A DNA stretch of 5,028 bases, from contig JAAYUR010000077.1 in NCBI GenBank assembly GCA_012517645.1, positions 1 to 5,028 of the forward strand, read 5' to 3'. The notes under the pieces were generated by a model, which searched no databases, was not told the origin of the DNA, and saw only the letters and a list, made by a program, of their open reading frames with translations. Shown in pieces: positions 4,901 to 5,028 of this stretch. How positions within the stretch are numbered: position 1 is the stretch's first letter; each line of letters begins with the position of its first letter. A program made the position numbers and the translations under genes. The DNA comes from Treponema sp. (GTDB lineage: Bacteria > Spirochaetota > Spirochaetia > Treponematales > UBA12059).

Positions 4901-5028
4901 AATGCGTTATCTGCAAGGAAGGCGAATATCGAGCCGGTCTTGTCACGGTCGTCTTGACCCGCGACGAATCGACCGTGGTGATCAAAAAGGTGCCCGGACA
5001 TGTATGCGCGCAGTGCGGCGAATACGAA
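4897..5028 (+). CDS. YgiT/MqsA-type zinc-finger protein, putative antitoxin (3' end beyond the window)
   Basis: The first 44 codons are visible and open to the window end. They contain C3-x2-C6 and C37-x2-C40 separated by a strand-rich stretch ending IKKVPGHVC, the standard pattern of the YgiT-type zinc finger that forms the N-terminal, toxin-binding domain of MqsA. In complete MqsA a helix-turn-helix DNA-binding domain follows; many DUF4258 partners stop after the zinc finger, and the window cannot tell which this is. The start overlaps the preceding stop by ATGA (4897-4900), and AGAGGAAGG (4881-4889) lies 7 nt ahead, so the two proteins are made in a coupled way. The expected role is neutralising the DUF4258 partner and possibly repressing the shared promoter; both are inference from the family and gene order. 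Confidence 0.82.
   Translation, partial: MKCVICKEGEYRAGLVTVVLTRDESTVVIKKVPGHVCAQCGEYE

Overview
The window is a GC-rich bacterial chromosome segment. One counted line of tsaD is about 73% GC, while hand counts in the right-hand DUF4258/YgiT module give about 55%. Gene content and the run asparaginase domain, YibQ-type deacetylase, tsaD would fit a high-GC spirochaete, but that assignment rests on remembered gene neighbourhoods and is tentative.

Left part (1-1605). A minus-strand gene starts at 69 and leaves the window after 23 codons; its start resembles a galactokinase. A less GC-rich gap (70-354) holds its promoter, two overlapping palindromes and a dispersed-repeat-like element: a 9-nt tandem array facing an inverted copy. 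Then come a complete YcdX-type PHP metal-dependent phosphatase (355-1080, +) and a small membrane-anchored protein of unknown function (1186-1605, +), the latter with its own sigma70-like promoter and a good ribosome binding site.

Middle part (1606-4340). A strong GC-rich hairpin lies between convergent genes. The minus strand then carries a tightly packed operon, in transcription order: a single-domain asparaginase-like protein (4340-3846), a membrane-anchored YibQ-type divergent polysaccharide deacetylase (3843-2671, GTG start, 2-nt gap) and tsaD (2690-1659, 20-nt overlap). TsaD makes the universal tRNA t6A37 modification, the deacetylase probably acts on envelope polysaccharide, and the asparaginase-like protein would hydrolyse an amide. 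No pathway obviously joins the three; the packing implies co-transcription and translational coupling.

Right part (4341-5028). A divergent intergenic region leads into a two-gene plus-strand module: a DUF4258 protein and, through an ATGA overlap, a YgiT/MqsA-type zinc-finger protein cut by the window end. This is a toxin-antitoxin-like pair with lower GC than the core genes and a palindrome covering its -10 box, suggesting horizontal acquisition and autoregulation.

Two, perhaps three, genes (the left fragment, the asparaginase-like gene, perhaps the PHP gene) lack a Shine-Dalgarno sequence and have a -10-like box just before the start codon, which suggests leaderless mRNAs. I see no tRNA, rRNA, CRISPR array or insertion sequence.
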